Part shown: positions 1 through 5,576 of the stretch, piece by piece
How positions within the stretch are numbered: position 1 is the first letter of the stretch
Layout of the letters: the number at the start of each line of letters is the position of its first letter
DNA from: a virus
IMG/VR virus record: IMGVR_UViG_3300026075_000040
Span: 1 to 20,759 of that record
Strand: one strand, 5' to 3'
DNA length: 20,759 bases
Notes under the pieces: generated by a model
Database searches by the model: none
What the model saw: only the letters and a program-made list of their open reading frames with translations
What the model was told of the DNA's origin: nothing
Position numbers and translations under genes: made by a program

Positions 1-114
1 GCGCGGGTTATAGACGTCGGCGTGTTCGGCGTCGTAGTGGCGTCGCAACACGACAGGCGTCGCGAAGACCCCGTGTGTCGGGTCGAACTTACAAACGTGC
101 TGGGTTACTGACAT
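1..114 (-). CDS. Partial leftward phage gene of unknown function
   Basis: An open frame starts with ATG at 114 and runs off the left edge of the window without a stop (38 codons, beginning MSVTQHVCKFDPTHGV). Its start overlaps the end of the zinc-ribbon gene at 89-454 by 26 nt, so the two are probably co-transcribed leftward. The visible part has one Cys and a few His residues, but no family can be named from 38 residues. Codon choice (GAC, GCC, GTC) matches the rest of the window, supporting a real phage gene rather than host flank. Confidence is moderate because only the N-terminus is seen. Confidence 0.55.
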   Translation of the reverse strand, partial: MSVTQHVCKFDPTHGVFATPVVLRRHYDAEHADVYNPR

Positions 115-454
115 CGTCGCTGTCTTCCTGTCGTAATGCGCGCGCGGCGCGGGCCTGTATCAATCGTTCGGCTAACAGCATTCGCCGATAATCGGATTTC
201 GTTGGGGCGGCGTCAGCGAACGAACTGTCGAACGCGTGGCGATAGTTGTCGTCGTACACGTACTGGCGACCCCACAGTTCGCCCGTCGTCGGGTCTAACG
301 CGTCGCGACGTTCGGTCCCGCAGCGGTCGCACCGTAGCCAGACAGGCGTCCCGCCTTTAGTCGAAACCCTGTCGGCGTCGACGACGTCCCAGGCGTGACC
401 CAGCGAACGACACAGCAGATAATTCGCGGTTTGTGTGTAGTAGCGGCGAGTCAT
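89..454 (-). CDS. Small zinc-ribbon protein, leftward operon
   Basis: This 121-aa protein has Cys15 and His20 (CRSLGHAW) followed by a Cys42-x2-Cys45 knuckle (RCDRCGTERRD), which looks like a compact zinc ribbon. Proteins of this size and pattern are common uncharacterised genes in actinophages; no enzymatic function is implied. The C-terminal third is Arg/Ala/Asp rich and probably helical. The ATG at 454 directly follows the TAG stop of the HTH gene at 455-664, so translation is likely coupled, and the downstream partial gene overlaps its end. A role in DNA or protein binding near the lysogeny switch is inference from position only. Confidence 0.75.
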   Translation of the reverse strand: MTRRYYTQTANYLLCRSLGHAWDVVDADRVSTKGGTPVWLRCDRCGTERRDALDPTTGELWGRQYVYDDNYRHAFDSSFADAAPTKSDYRRMLLAERLIQARAARALRQEDSDDVSNPARL

Positions 455-664
455 CTACTGCGACCGCCGTGGGGGGGGGGGGGTCTGGTTACGGCGTTCG
501 CGAATGGCTACGAACGCGGCGACCGCGGCGGGTCGAAACCGAATCGTGTGATAGCCCAGACGGACAGACGCCAGCTGACCCGAACGGGCGTACCGCTTCA
601 CCGTTTCGGGCGACACATTGAGTATCGCGGCGACCTGGGCGACGGAGAGTAGACGGTCATCTAT
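455..664 (-). CDS. Excisionase-like small HTH protein with non-standard start
   Basis: Read leftward, this frame encodes a 69-residue protein with a MerR/AlpA/Xis-type winged helix-turn-helix: LLSVAQVAAILNVSPETVKR, then YARSGQLASVRLGYHTIRF and a helix ending RERRNQ. This family includes phage excisionases and small regulators. Position fits: it faces the integrase across the attachment site and is first in a leftward operon. No ATG, GTG or TTG lies in frame between the upstream stop and the HTH. An AAGGGG ribosome-binding site sits 7 nt before an in-frame ATA (662-664), the spacing used elsewhere in this window, so I place the start there. An out-of-frame ATG at 658-660 opens only 20 codons. 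A one-base sequencing error near the start is the alternative. The C-terminus crosses a 13-base C tract giving Pro-Pro-Pro-Pro. Confidence 0.65.
   Translation of the reverse strand: MDDRLLSVAQVAAILNVSPETVKRYARSGQLASVRLGYHTIRFRPAAVAAFVAIRERRNQTPPPPRRSQ
471..483. repeat. 13-base poly-G tract inside the HTH gene
   Basis: Thirteen consecutive G on the plus strand (13 C in the coding strand) lie near the 3' end of the leftward HTH gene. It is the longest homopolymer I saw. Gain or loss of one base would change the last residues and the stop of the HTH protein, and could uncouple the downstream gene. It may be a slippage-prone tract or an assembly length error. Confidence 0.9.
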
Positions 665-700
665 GGGTCTTCCCCTTTCCCGTATACCCCCACCGACCGA

Positions 701-730
701 ATACTAAGCGCTACTGGCTGTCACTGTCTA
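701..730 (-). promoter_or_regulatory. Candidate leftward promoter for the HTH/zinc-ribbon operon
   Basis: On the minus strand TAGACA (725-730) is followed after 18 bp by TAGTAT (701-706), matching the -35 and -10 consensus at 5/6 and 4/6. It lies about 37 nt upstream of the proposed start of the HTH gene and just beside the left TACACAC repeats. Integrase or excisionase bound there could affect it (inference). Confidence 0.4.
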
Positions 731-742
731 CTACCGCTGTTC

Positions 743-762
743 TACACACTTGCGATACACAC
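743..762. repeat. Left arm-type repeats of attP (two TACACACT copies)
   Basis: TACACACT occurs at 743-750 and 756-763 in the same orientation, 13 bp apart. The same heptamer TACACAC recurs three times on the other side of the tRNA core. Short direct repeats flanking the core are the usual form of integrase arm-binding sites; assignment is by pattern and position. Confidence 0.5.
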
Positions 763-800
763 TGGCGGGTCTGTCGGGCGGAAAAGTGGCCCTGACCAGG

Positions 801-841
801 TGGGCGAGACAGGATTCGAACCTGCGACTTCTACCGTGTCA
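801..841. other. attP: Attachment core: 3' half of tRNA-Val(GAC)
   Basis: On the minus strand, 841 to 801 reads as the 3' half of a tRNA: U33, anticodon GAC, anticodon-stem strand GGTAG, variable loop AAGTC, T arm GCAGG-TTCGAAT-CCTGT, acceptor strand CTCGCCC and discriminator A. No 5' half (D arm, 5' acceptor) is present; identity breaks at 842, where position 32 would be A instead of a pyrimidine. A tRNA 3' half next to an integrase gene is the hallmark of a phage attachment core, which restores the host tRNA after integration. Phage-like genes with the same codon style lie on both sides, so I favour attP over attL/attR. The anticodon assignment assumes a normal 5-nt variable loop and the usual actinobacterial valine arm. 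Confidence 0.85.
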
Positions 842-850
842 TGCGACACG
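835..850. other. Inverted repeat at probable crossover point
   Basis: CGTGTC (835-840) and GACACG (845-850) form a perfect 6-bp inverted repeat around ATGC, straddling the edge of tRNA identity in the anticodon loop. Tyrosine recombinases bind inverted core-type sites around a 6-8 bp overlap, often in the anticodon loop of tRNA targets. Strand exchange within about 838-846 is the inference. Confidence 0.5.
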
Positions 851-885
851 TTCGCCCAGTTCAGGCGAGACGAACAGGGGATTTC

Positions 886-949
886 TACACACTGTCTGCT
901 ACTGTTTGACCTGGGGAAATACCCTGTAATACACACAACACTTACACAC
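886..949. repeat. Right arm-type repeats of attP (three TACACAC copies)
   Basis: TACACAC occurs at 886-892, 930-936 and 943-949, all in the same orientation as the left pair. The last two are 13 bp apart, the same spacing as the left pair. A 2-core-3 arrangement suggests integrase arm sites. Low-complexity CA content makes chance copies somewhat more likely here. Confidence 0.5.
902..932 (+). promoter_or_regulatory. Candidate rightward promoter/operator before the integrase cluster
   Basis: TTGACC (906-911) resembles a -35 box; the best -10 is TAATAC (927-932) with a short 15-bp spacer, so the match is weak. The surrounding CTGTTTGACCTGGG closely repeats CTGTTTGACACTGGG at 2863-2877, which has a much better -10. 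The similarity suggests a shared promoter or operator. The segment overlaps an integrase arm repeat. Confidence 0.35.
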
Positions 950-999
950 ACAGGACCGCTACCCAGGCGTGGTAGAGGTCAGAACAGGACACAGGAAAA

Positions 1000-1341
1000 A
1001 TGAACGAACGCGACCGACACGGGAACGTGACAAGCCCGCATGAATACGAACCGACACAGGGCGGCTGGGGCGACTGTCGCGAATGCGGGAAGCTGAAAGA
1101 TGACCCGCGACACGACGTGAGGAAGGCCGCGCCCTACGAAGCGCGGCGATGCCCGACGTGTGGGCTGTGGGTCTTCACGGCGGCTGGCCCGTTCTTTGAA
1201 GATGACCCGACGAAGACTGGCGCTGACTATCTCCACTGGGAAGCTGAACACGCGACACCCGACGAACTGGCGGCGATGACCATTTCGTTCCCGTTCTTCG
1301 ACTACAACACTGAACCCGTTATCGCGACGGTTCAGCCATGA
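1000..1341 (+). CDS. Zinc-ribbon protein upstream of integrase
   Basis: This 113-aa protein has two CxxC pairs, Cys26/Cys29 (CRECG) and Cys51/Cys54 (CPTCG), with an intervening HD segment, consistent with one zinc ribbon. The C-terminal half is acidic and aromatic (FFEDDP, YLHWEAEH). I do not recognise a named family. The ATG follows an AGGAAAA ribosome-binding site. Its TGA overlaps the integrase ATG by 4 nt, so the two are translationally coupled and the protein may take part in integration control (inference from position only). Confidence 0.75.
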   Translation: MNERDRHGNVTSPHEYEPTQGGWGDCRECGKLKDDPRHDVRKAAPYEARRCPTCGLWVFTAAGPFFEDDPTKTGADYLHWEAEHATPDELAAMTISFPFFDYNTEPVIATVQP

Positions 1342-2561
1342 CCGCGAAGAAGACAGCCGGACGCGCCCGACACGGTCAAGGGTCCATGCGATACGACGCG
1401 ACGCGCGACCTGTGGGTCGCACAGGTCACGGTCGGCGGGAAGCGAAAGACCGTCGCCCGAAAGTCGCAGCGCGACTGTCAGACCGAACTAGACAAAATCA
1501 TTTCGGCGATGCGCGCGGGCGAAGTCGTAACCCGACGCGTCGGGCTGACCGTCGCCGACATTCTGAATCACTGGCTGACCGTGTCGCTACCAAACGAAAT
1601 CGCGGTCAGCGGGAAAGGCGACGCCCCAGGAACGGTAATCAATCATGGCGCGTACGTCCGTCGCCTGACCGCCGTTATCGGAACGCGACCCGTCGCGAAG
1701 CTGACCGTCGACGAAGTCGAACGCGCCTACGCGGTCATCGCCACAGGTTCCGACAAGAAGACGCCGAAGGCGGTAGGCGACGACTATCTACGACGAATGC
1801 GGGTCACGCTGTTGCGCGCCATGAAAGACGCCCGCCGTCGCCGTGTCATTTCCGACGATGTTGTACGCGTCGTATCTGACGCGATGATTCCAGCCGCGCT
1901 GACCGCGCCGAAAGGCGAACGTCGCGCGCTGACCGCCGACGAAATGCGGCGACTGTTGACCGCCAGCGAACCGCGTCGCCTACACGCCCTGTTCCTGTTG
2001 GCGTTGTCGTCGGGTATGCGTCCTGGCGAACTAATCGGGCTGTGCTGGTCTGACCTACACCTAGACGAAGACCTGTCGGGCGACGGTCCATATCTGGAAG
2101 TGAACCACGCCATACAGCGACAGGCCAATAACCGTTTCGCCGTCGTCGACGTACTGAAAACGGAAGCGTCCTACCGTCCCCTAGAACTGTCGCCGACCGT
2201 CGTCGCCGCGCTACGCGCCCACAGACTCGCCCAGAACGTCGAACGACTCGCCGCGAAGTCATGGCCGAACCCAGACCTAGTGTTCGCGTCGACACGCGGA
2301 ACGGTCCTAAACCCTGCGAACGTGCGACGCGAATTCGCCGACGTGTGCAAACTGGCGGGCGTCGCCCGAATCGTTCCGAACGAAACACGCCACACGTTCG
2401 CGACGATGCTGGCCGAATCGAACATGAACACGTTCGCCATCGTCGACATTCTGGGACACACGACAGACCGCATGATTAATCGCCACTACCGGAAGAAGCG
2501 GAAGGGCATCGTTCGCGGGTCTACCGCTGTCGTCGACCAGTTCCTAGGGTCAGCGAAATGA
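1338..2561 (+). CDS. int: Tyrosine-family site-specific integrase
   Basis: The 407-aa protein has the three-part layout of phage tyrosine recombinases. Residues 10-45 form an arm-binding AP2-like domain (GSMRYDATRDLWVAQVTVGG), residues about 70-185 a SAM-like core-binding domain, and about 195-400 the catalytic domain. Catalytic residues visible are Arg228 (SGMRPGEL), Lys274 (VLKTEASYR), Arg351 (NETRHTFAT), His374 (ILGHTTD) and nucleophile Tyr384 (INRHYRKK). The usual first His of the HxxR motif is Asn348. It would recombine the adjacent tRNA-Val attP core with the host attB. Start ATG overlaps the upstream gene by 4 nt, and its stop overlaps the following gene by 4 nt. Confidence 0.96.
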   Translation: MTAKKTAGRARHGQGSMRYDATRDLWVAQVTVGGKRKTVARKSQRDCQTELDKIISAMRAGEVVTRRVGLTVADILNHWLTVSLPNEIAVSGKGDAPGTVINHGAYVRRLTAVIGTRPVAKLTVDEVERAYAVIATGSDKKTPKAVGDDYLRRMRVTLLRAMKDARRRRVISDDVVRVVSDAMIPAALTAPKGERRALTADEMRRLLTASEPRRLHALFLLALSSGMRPGELIGLCWSDLHLDEDLSGDGPYLEVNHAIQRQANNRFAVVDVLKTEASYRPLELSPTVVAALRAHRLAQNVERLAAKSWPNPDLVFASTRGTVLNPANVRREFADVCKLAGVARIVPNETRHTFATMLAESNMNTFAIVDILGHTTDRMINRHYRKKRKGIVRGSTAVVDQFLGSAK

Positions 2562-2746
2562 CCGACGACCTACTAGAGCAGTACCGCGCGAACGTGCGCG
2601 CGATACACCGCGGCGGGCTACTAGACGCCGAAGTCGACCGACTGGTCGACGAACAGGAACAGCTAGTGCGACGGATTCGACAGGCGGTCGCGCCGCGATG
2701 GGTCGTCGAACTAATGGTCTATCCGTGGATTGAAATACGCGACTGA
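2558..2746 (+). CDS. Small hypothetical protein coupled to integrase
   Basis: A 62-aa protein starting with ATG in an ATGA overlap with the integrase stop. It is rich in acidic and basic residues, with a probable helix (EVDRLVDEQEQLVRRIRQAV) and a hydrophobic tail (WVVELMVYPWIEI). No family recognised. The tight coupling suggests co-expression with integrase; it could modulate integration, but nothing in the sequence proves this. Codon use matches its neighbours. Confidence 0.65.
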   Translation: MTDDLLEQYRANVRAIHRGGLLDAEVDRLVDEQEQLVRRIRQAVAPRWVVELMVYPWIEIRD

Positions 2747-2903
2747 CCGAACTGTCGTCGACTGTCGCGAACCTGAAAAATATTTCCTGACACGTTCAGA
2801 TACGAACAGGGCGACCAGTCGCGAACCGACCAGGACGAACAGTCGTCGACCCCGTAACGACACTGTTTGACACTGGGTTTCACTGGCTGTCTACTCGCCC
2901 GCT
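2747..2903 (+). promoter_or_regulatory. Intergenic control region with leaderless-type promoter
   Basis: This 157-bp gap separates the integrase cluster from the early operon. TTGACA (2867-2872) is a perfect -35 box; 17 bp later TCTACT (2890-2895) matches the -10 at 4/6. Transcription would begin around 2902-2904, at the ATG of the next gene, so the mRNA would be leaderless, a common arrangement in actinobacteria. Upstream are an AT island with AAATATTT and a CTGA-N5-TCAG inverted repeat, possible operator parts. CTGTTTGACACTGGG at 2863-2877 resembles 902-916. Confidence 0.55.
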
Positions 2904-3110
2904 ATGCCAACCAAAACAGCGAAACCGCTACCCGCGCCCGACGCGGGCGACAGGGTTTACCGCGTCGAAGAAGTCGCCGAACTGACGGGCCTGTCGCTGT
3001 CAGGCGTCCGAAAGATGTTCAATGACGGACGCATTCGGACGATTCACCTAGGGACACGGCGCGTCGTCCCCGCGGACGAAATGCGGCGGATACTCACAGA
3101 AGGCGTTTAG
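2904..3110 (+). CDS. Small MerR/excisionase-type HTH protein
   Basis: This 68-aa protein has a short unstructured N-terminus, then a winged HTH of the HTH_17/AlpA/Xis type at residues about 18-65 (YRVEEVAELTGLSLSGVRKM, then FNDGRIRTIHLGTRRVVPAD). Such proteins are phage excisionases or small repressor/activator proteins. As the first gene of the rightward early operon, directly at a strong promoter, it may be the early regulator or a second Xis candidate. There is no ribosome-binding site; the predicted transcript starts at or within a few bases of the ATG. Its TAG is followed 2 nt later by the next ATG. Confidence 0.85.
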   Translation: MPTKTAKPLPAPDAGDRVYRVEEVAELTGLSLSGVRKMFNDGRIRTIHLGTRRVVPADEMRRILTEGV

Positions 3111-3112
3111 CG

Positions 3113-3478
3113 ATGGAAACGCTACGCGACGTCTTCACAGACCAGCCCGACGAACAGCCGCCGACACAGGCGACGCCCGTCGTCGTGTCCGTCGTCGACC
3201 CCGCCCGAATCGAACGCGACTACCAGCAACTGAACGAACGACGCGCCGCCGCCCAAACCGCGCGAGTCGCCCGACAGAACGCGGCGACCGCCCGACAAGT
3301 AGCACAGTCGTTCGGCGAATACGGGCGGGCGTTCCGAAAGGTCGCGGCGACGAAAGGGTCGCCCGTTGACCACGCCGTCTGCCTATTCCTGGCGGCGACG
3401 TGCGAACAACAGGCCGACGACTACACGCGGCTACAGGACGAATCCACGAAGACCGCCGACCGTCTGGGGTCGATATGA
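3113..3478 (+). CDS. Hypothetical coiled-coil protein
   Basis: A 121-aa protein with a disordered acidic/proline N-terminus (to about residue 28), then an Ala/Arg/Gln-rich helical stretch (about 32-75: IERDYQQLNERRAAAQTARV) that looks like a coiled coil, and a second helical segment with two Cys. I recognise no family. It starts 2 nt after the upstream stop, and its TGA overlaps the next ATG (ATGA), so it belongs to the early operon. A scaffolding or DNA-associated role cannot be judged. Confidence 0.75.
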   Translation: METLRDVFTDQPDEQPPTQATPVVVSVVDPARIERDYQQLNERRAAAQTARVARQNAATARQVAQSFGEYGRAFRKVAATKGSPVDHAVCLFLAATCEQQADDYTRLQDESTKTADRLGSI

Positions 3479-3633
3479 AAACCGTCGCCTACACCTGTCC
3501 GAACTGTGGCCGCACCGTACCCGACTGGTACAAGTCGCACGTCTGCCTACCGCCGAAGAAAGACCTCGCCCGCGCCGCGAAAATCGACCCAGGCGTCGCC
3601 CTGGCCGAACGACTGGCGGCGGACGAATGCTAG
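3475..3633 (+). CDS. Small zinc-finger protein
   Basis: The 52-aa protein has a single zinc knuckle near its N-terminus: CPNCG (Cys8, Cys11) and SHVC (His22, Cys24). The rest is helical and charged. I chose the ATG at 3475 because it overlaps the upstream stop as ATGA, the dominant junction in this operon; a longer in-frame start exists at 3400 but would overlap the upstream gene widely. Function unknown; several such mini zinc proteins occur in this early block. Confidence 0.75.
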   Translation: MKTVAYTCPNCGRTVPDWYKSHVCLPPKKDLARAAKIDPGVALAERLAADEC

Positions 3634-3905
3634 GAACACACGCCGCCCTAGACGCTGTCGACAATCGCATTACCTACCGACAGCTTGACTATTGGATTCG
3701 GTCGCGAATCATCACACTCGCCGACCAGCGACACGGGTCAGGTCATCACAGAGTCTTCACGCCGGCGGAAGTCGCCGCGCTGGTCGAATTCGTGAACGCC
3801 TACGAAATGCATCGCGACATGACTGGCCTGTTCGCTGACGGGTCCGTGTGGGCTAGCTGTCTGGAACGCCAGCAATTACGTGTCATTCCTGGCGGCGTAT
3901 CGTGA
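3627..3905 (+). CDS. MerR-like HTH regulator
   Basis: This 92-aa protein resembles the N-terminal DNA-binding domain of MerR regulators: ITYRQLDYWIRSRIITLADQ (residues 15-34), then a GSGHHRVFTPAEV wing and a helix AALVEFVNAYE. No effector domain follows. MerR-like proteins of this form are common early genes in actinophages and are candidates for lysis/lysogeny control. ATG 3627 overlaps the upstream gene by 7 nt; an in-frame start far upstream (3366) would run through two other genes and is rejected. The end overlaps the next gene as GTGA. Confidence 0.8.
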   Translation: MLGTHAALDAVDNRITYRQLDYWIRSRIITLADQRHGSGHHRVFTPAEVAALVEFVNAYEMHRDMTGLFADGSVWASCLERQQLRVIPGGVS

Positions 3906-4507
3906 AGCGCTTCGCCGTCGTATTCGTGGCTGTCAGCCTGTTACTAATCCTCACTTGTACTCAACGGTCGCAGGCTGACAGCCGCCCTATTCGCCCAGGC
4001 GACAGCGGGGACGAAGTATCGCGGGTACAGGCCCAGCTAGCCGCAGACGGCTACACAGTGGCCGTAGACGGTCACTACGGGCCACAGACCCAGCGCGCTG
4101 TCCGCCACTGGCAGAAGGCGAACGGTCTGGTCGTCGACGGGGTCATAGGACCCCGTACGCGGGCGTCGTTTAACCTAGGAACGTTCGCGCGTCGCGCCCC
4201 GCCAGTAGGCCCGTCCCCCACTGGCGGGGCGACGACAACAGCCGACCAGATTATTCGCGATGTCTGGCCCGACGACAGCGAAGACGCCGCCGTCGCTATC
4301 GCGACCCGCGAATCGCGGCTAGTCCCGACAGCGCGTAACGCGTGCTGTTACGGACTGTTCCAGATTCACTACGCCGCCCACAGGTCATGGCTGGCCCGCT
4401 ACGGGGTCACGTCACCCGCGCAGCTGTTGGACGCCCGAACGAACACGGTCGTCGCCCTGGCGCTGTTCACCGCGGAAGGCGGCTGGTCGCCAGCGTGGGA
4501 CCTGTGA
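3902..4507 (+). CDS. Secreted peptidoglycan-binding, lytic-transglycosylase-like enzyme
   Basis: The 201-aa protein begins (GTG) with an N-terminal signal or anchor (KRFAVVFVAVSLLLILTC). A peptidoglycan-binding domain spans about 30-92 (GDSGDEVSRVQAQLAADGY; VDGHYGPQTQRAVRHWQKAN; VDGVIGPRT). A Pro/Thr linker follows, then a lysozyme/SLT-like domain from about 112 with probable catalytic Glu137 (ATRESRLVPTARN) and the GLFQIHY segment. It should act on cell-wall glycan after export. Its place in the early region, away from the amidase at 19781, is unusual: it may remodel the wall during infection or lysogeny, or be an accessory lysin. A Cys at position 19 lies near a lipobox-like context but lacks the usual small residues before it. 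Confidence 0.85.
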   Translation: MKRFAVVFVAVSLLLILTCTQRSQADSRPIRPGDSGDEVSRVQAQLAADGYTVAVDGHYGPQTQRAVRHWQKANGLVVDGVIGPRTRASFNLGTFARRAPPVGPSPTGGATTTADQIIRDVWPDDSEDAAVAIATRESRLVPTARNACCYGLFQIHYAAHRSWLARYGVTSPAQLLDARTNTVVALALFTAEGGWSPAWDL

Positions 4508-4623
4508 ACCCGATAACGCTGGTCGTCTTCGCCCTGTCGGGCGCTAGGACAGCTGTCGTCGCCGCCCTGTGCGCGCTGGCGGTCGTCGTCGCGTTCATCG
4601 CACGAAGCGACGGTCTGTCGTGA
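4504..4623 (+). CDS. 39-aa single-pass membrane protein
   Basis: A GTG at 4504 overlaps the stop of the cell-wall enzyme as GTGA and opens a 39-aa frame. Its core is hydrophobic (TAVVAALCALAVVVAFIA), one clear transmembrane segment with a short polar tail. It ends in another GTGA overlap with the exonuclease gene. Sitting next to a wall-degrading enzyme, it could be a small holin-like or anchor protein, but size and position alone do not prove that. Confidence 0.65.
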   Translation: MNPITLVVFALSGARTAVVAALCALAVVVAFIARSDGLS

Positions 4624-5576
4624 ACCGCGTCGCGTCGACGATGACAACGGACGACTGGCACGAATGGCGGCGCGGCGGAATAGGCGGGTCCGACATCGCC
4701 GCCCTAGTCGGACTGTCCCGCTACGCGTCGCCGACATCGCTGTACTACGAAAAAACAGGACTACTCGCCCGCGACCACGAAGACACAGAACGCCAGCGAA
4801 TCGGGCGGCGAATGGAAGGGCTACTAGCCGAAGAATTCCGCGACCGTACGGGCCTGTATTGCGTAGGCGCGCAAACCCTGTGGGCGAACCCTGACTACGC
4901 GTTCGCGCGATGCACACTTGACGGATTCGCCACAGAAACACCCGACGTCGACGACGCCGCGGTACTCGGGACCGTCCAGTTCAAAACTGACGGCCGGTTC
5001 GGCTGGCCCGACGGCGTACCGCCGAACATACGCGCCCAGTGTGTTTGGGAGATGGGCGTCACGGGTCTGTCGAATTCGTGGCTTGTCGTCATGTTCGCAG
5101 GGTTCCGAATTCAGGTCTACGAAATCCCGTTCGACGCCGACGCCGCGAATGACTGGCTGTTCATGCTGTCGACCGCGACCGAATTCTGGGACCGTGTCAC
5201 GACAGGCGACCCGCCGCCGCCCGACGACCACGAAGCGACGACACGCGCCCTAGAAGCGGTCCACGAACCAGACCCGACACTAGAACGCGACGCCGACGAC
5301 ACGACACGCGACCTGGTCGACCGGCTACGCGCCGCGAAGGCGAACACGAAAGCGGCGAAGGCGACAGAAGACGCCCTGTCGAATGAACTACGCGCCGCGA
5401 TAGGCGACGCCTACGACCTAGTCGACGACGGGCGAGTCATCGCGTCCTGGCGACCACAGACCGCCCGACGATTCGACGTCGAAGCGTTCCGCACGAACTA
5501 CCCAGACCTCGCCGACGTCTACACGAACGAAACCGACACACGCGTACTACGCCTACACACACAGAAGGGGAAGTAA
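4620..5576 (+). CDS. YqaJ-type phage recombination exonuclease
   Basis: The 318-aa protein has the YqaJ/lambda-exonuclease fold signature: GGIGGSDIAALVGLSRYASP (19-38), SLYYEKTGL (40-48), Glu67 in GRRMEGLLAEEF, Asp101 (TLDGF) and the VQFKTDGRFGW strand (119-129), with the PPNIRAQCVWEMGVTG helix. It would resect double-stranded DNA 5' to 3', giving single strands for the RecT protein encoded next. Gln120-x-Lys122 stands where the family usually has Glu-x-Lys. The last third is helical (KANTKAAKATEDALSNEL), longer than minimal YqaJ. The GTG start overlaps the upstream gene; an internal ATG at codon 8 (4641) is an alternative. Confidence 0.9.
   Translation: MNRVASTMTTDDWHEWRRGGIGGSDIAALVGLSRYASPTSLYYEKTGLLARDHEDTERQRIGRRMEGLLAEEFRDRTGLYCVGAQTLWANPDYAFARCTLDGFATETPDVDDAAVLGTVQFKTDGRFGWPDGVPPNIRAQCVWEMGVTGLSNSWLVVMFAGFRIQVYEIPFDADAANDWLFMLSTATEFWDRVTTGDPPPPDDHEATTRALEAVHEPDPTLERDADDTTRDLVDRLRAAKANTKAAKATEDALSNELRAAIGDAYDLVDDGRVIASWRPQTARRFDVEAFRTNYPDLADVYTNETDTRVLRLHTQKGK

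Noticed and set aside
801-880. A complete tRNA gene
   Set aside because: Only the 3' half from the anticodon loop is present; D arm and 5' acceptor are missing, so it is an attachment core.
742-951. Leftward open frame across the attachment core containing VAGSNPVSPT
   Set aside because: This peptide is the familiar spurious translation of a tRNA 3' half; the frame crosses att repeats and has no supporting start signal.
800-1003. Rightward open frame beginning MGETGFEPATSTVS
   Set aside because: It is the opposite-strand translation of the same tRNA segment, a known annotation artefact, and runs through arm repeats.
3366-3626. N-terminal extension of the MerR-like protein to 3366
   Set aside because: It would run through two other coupled genes; residues there are Arg/Pro/Thr-rich shadow sequence.
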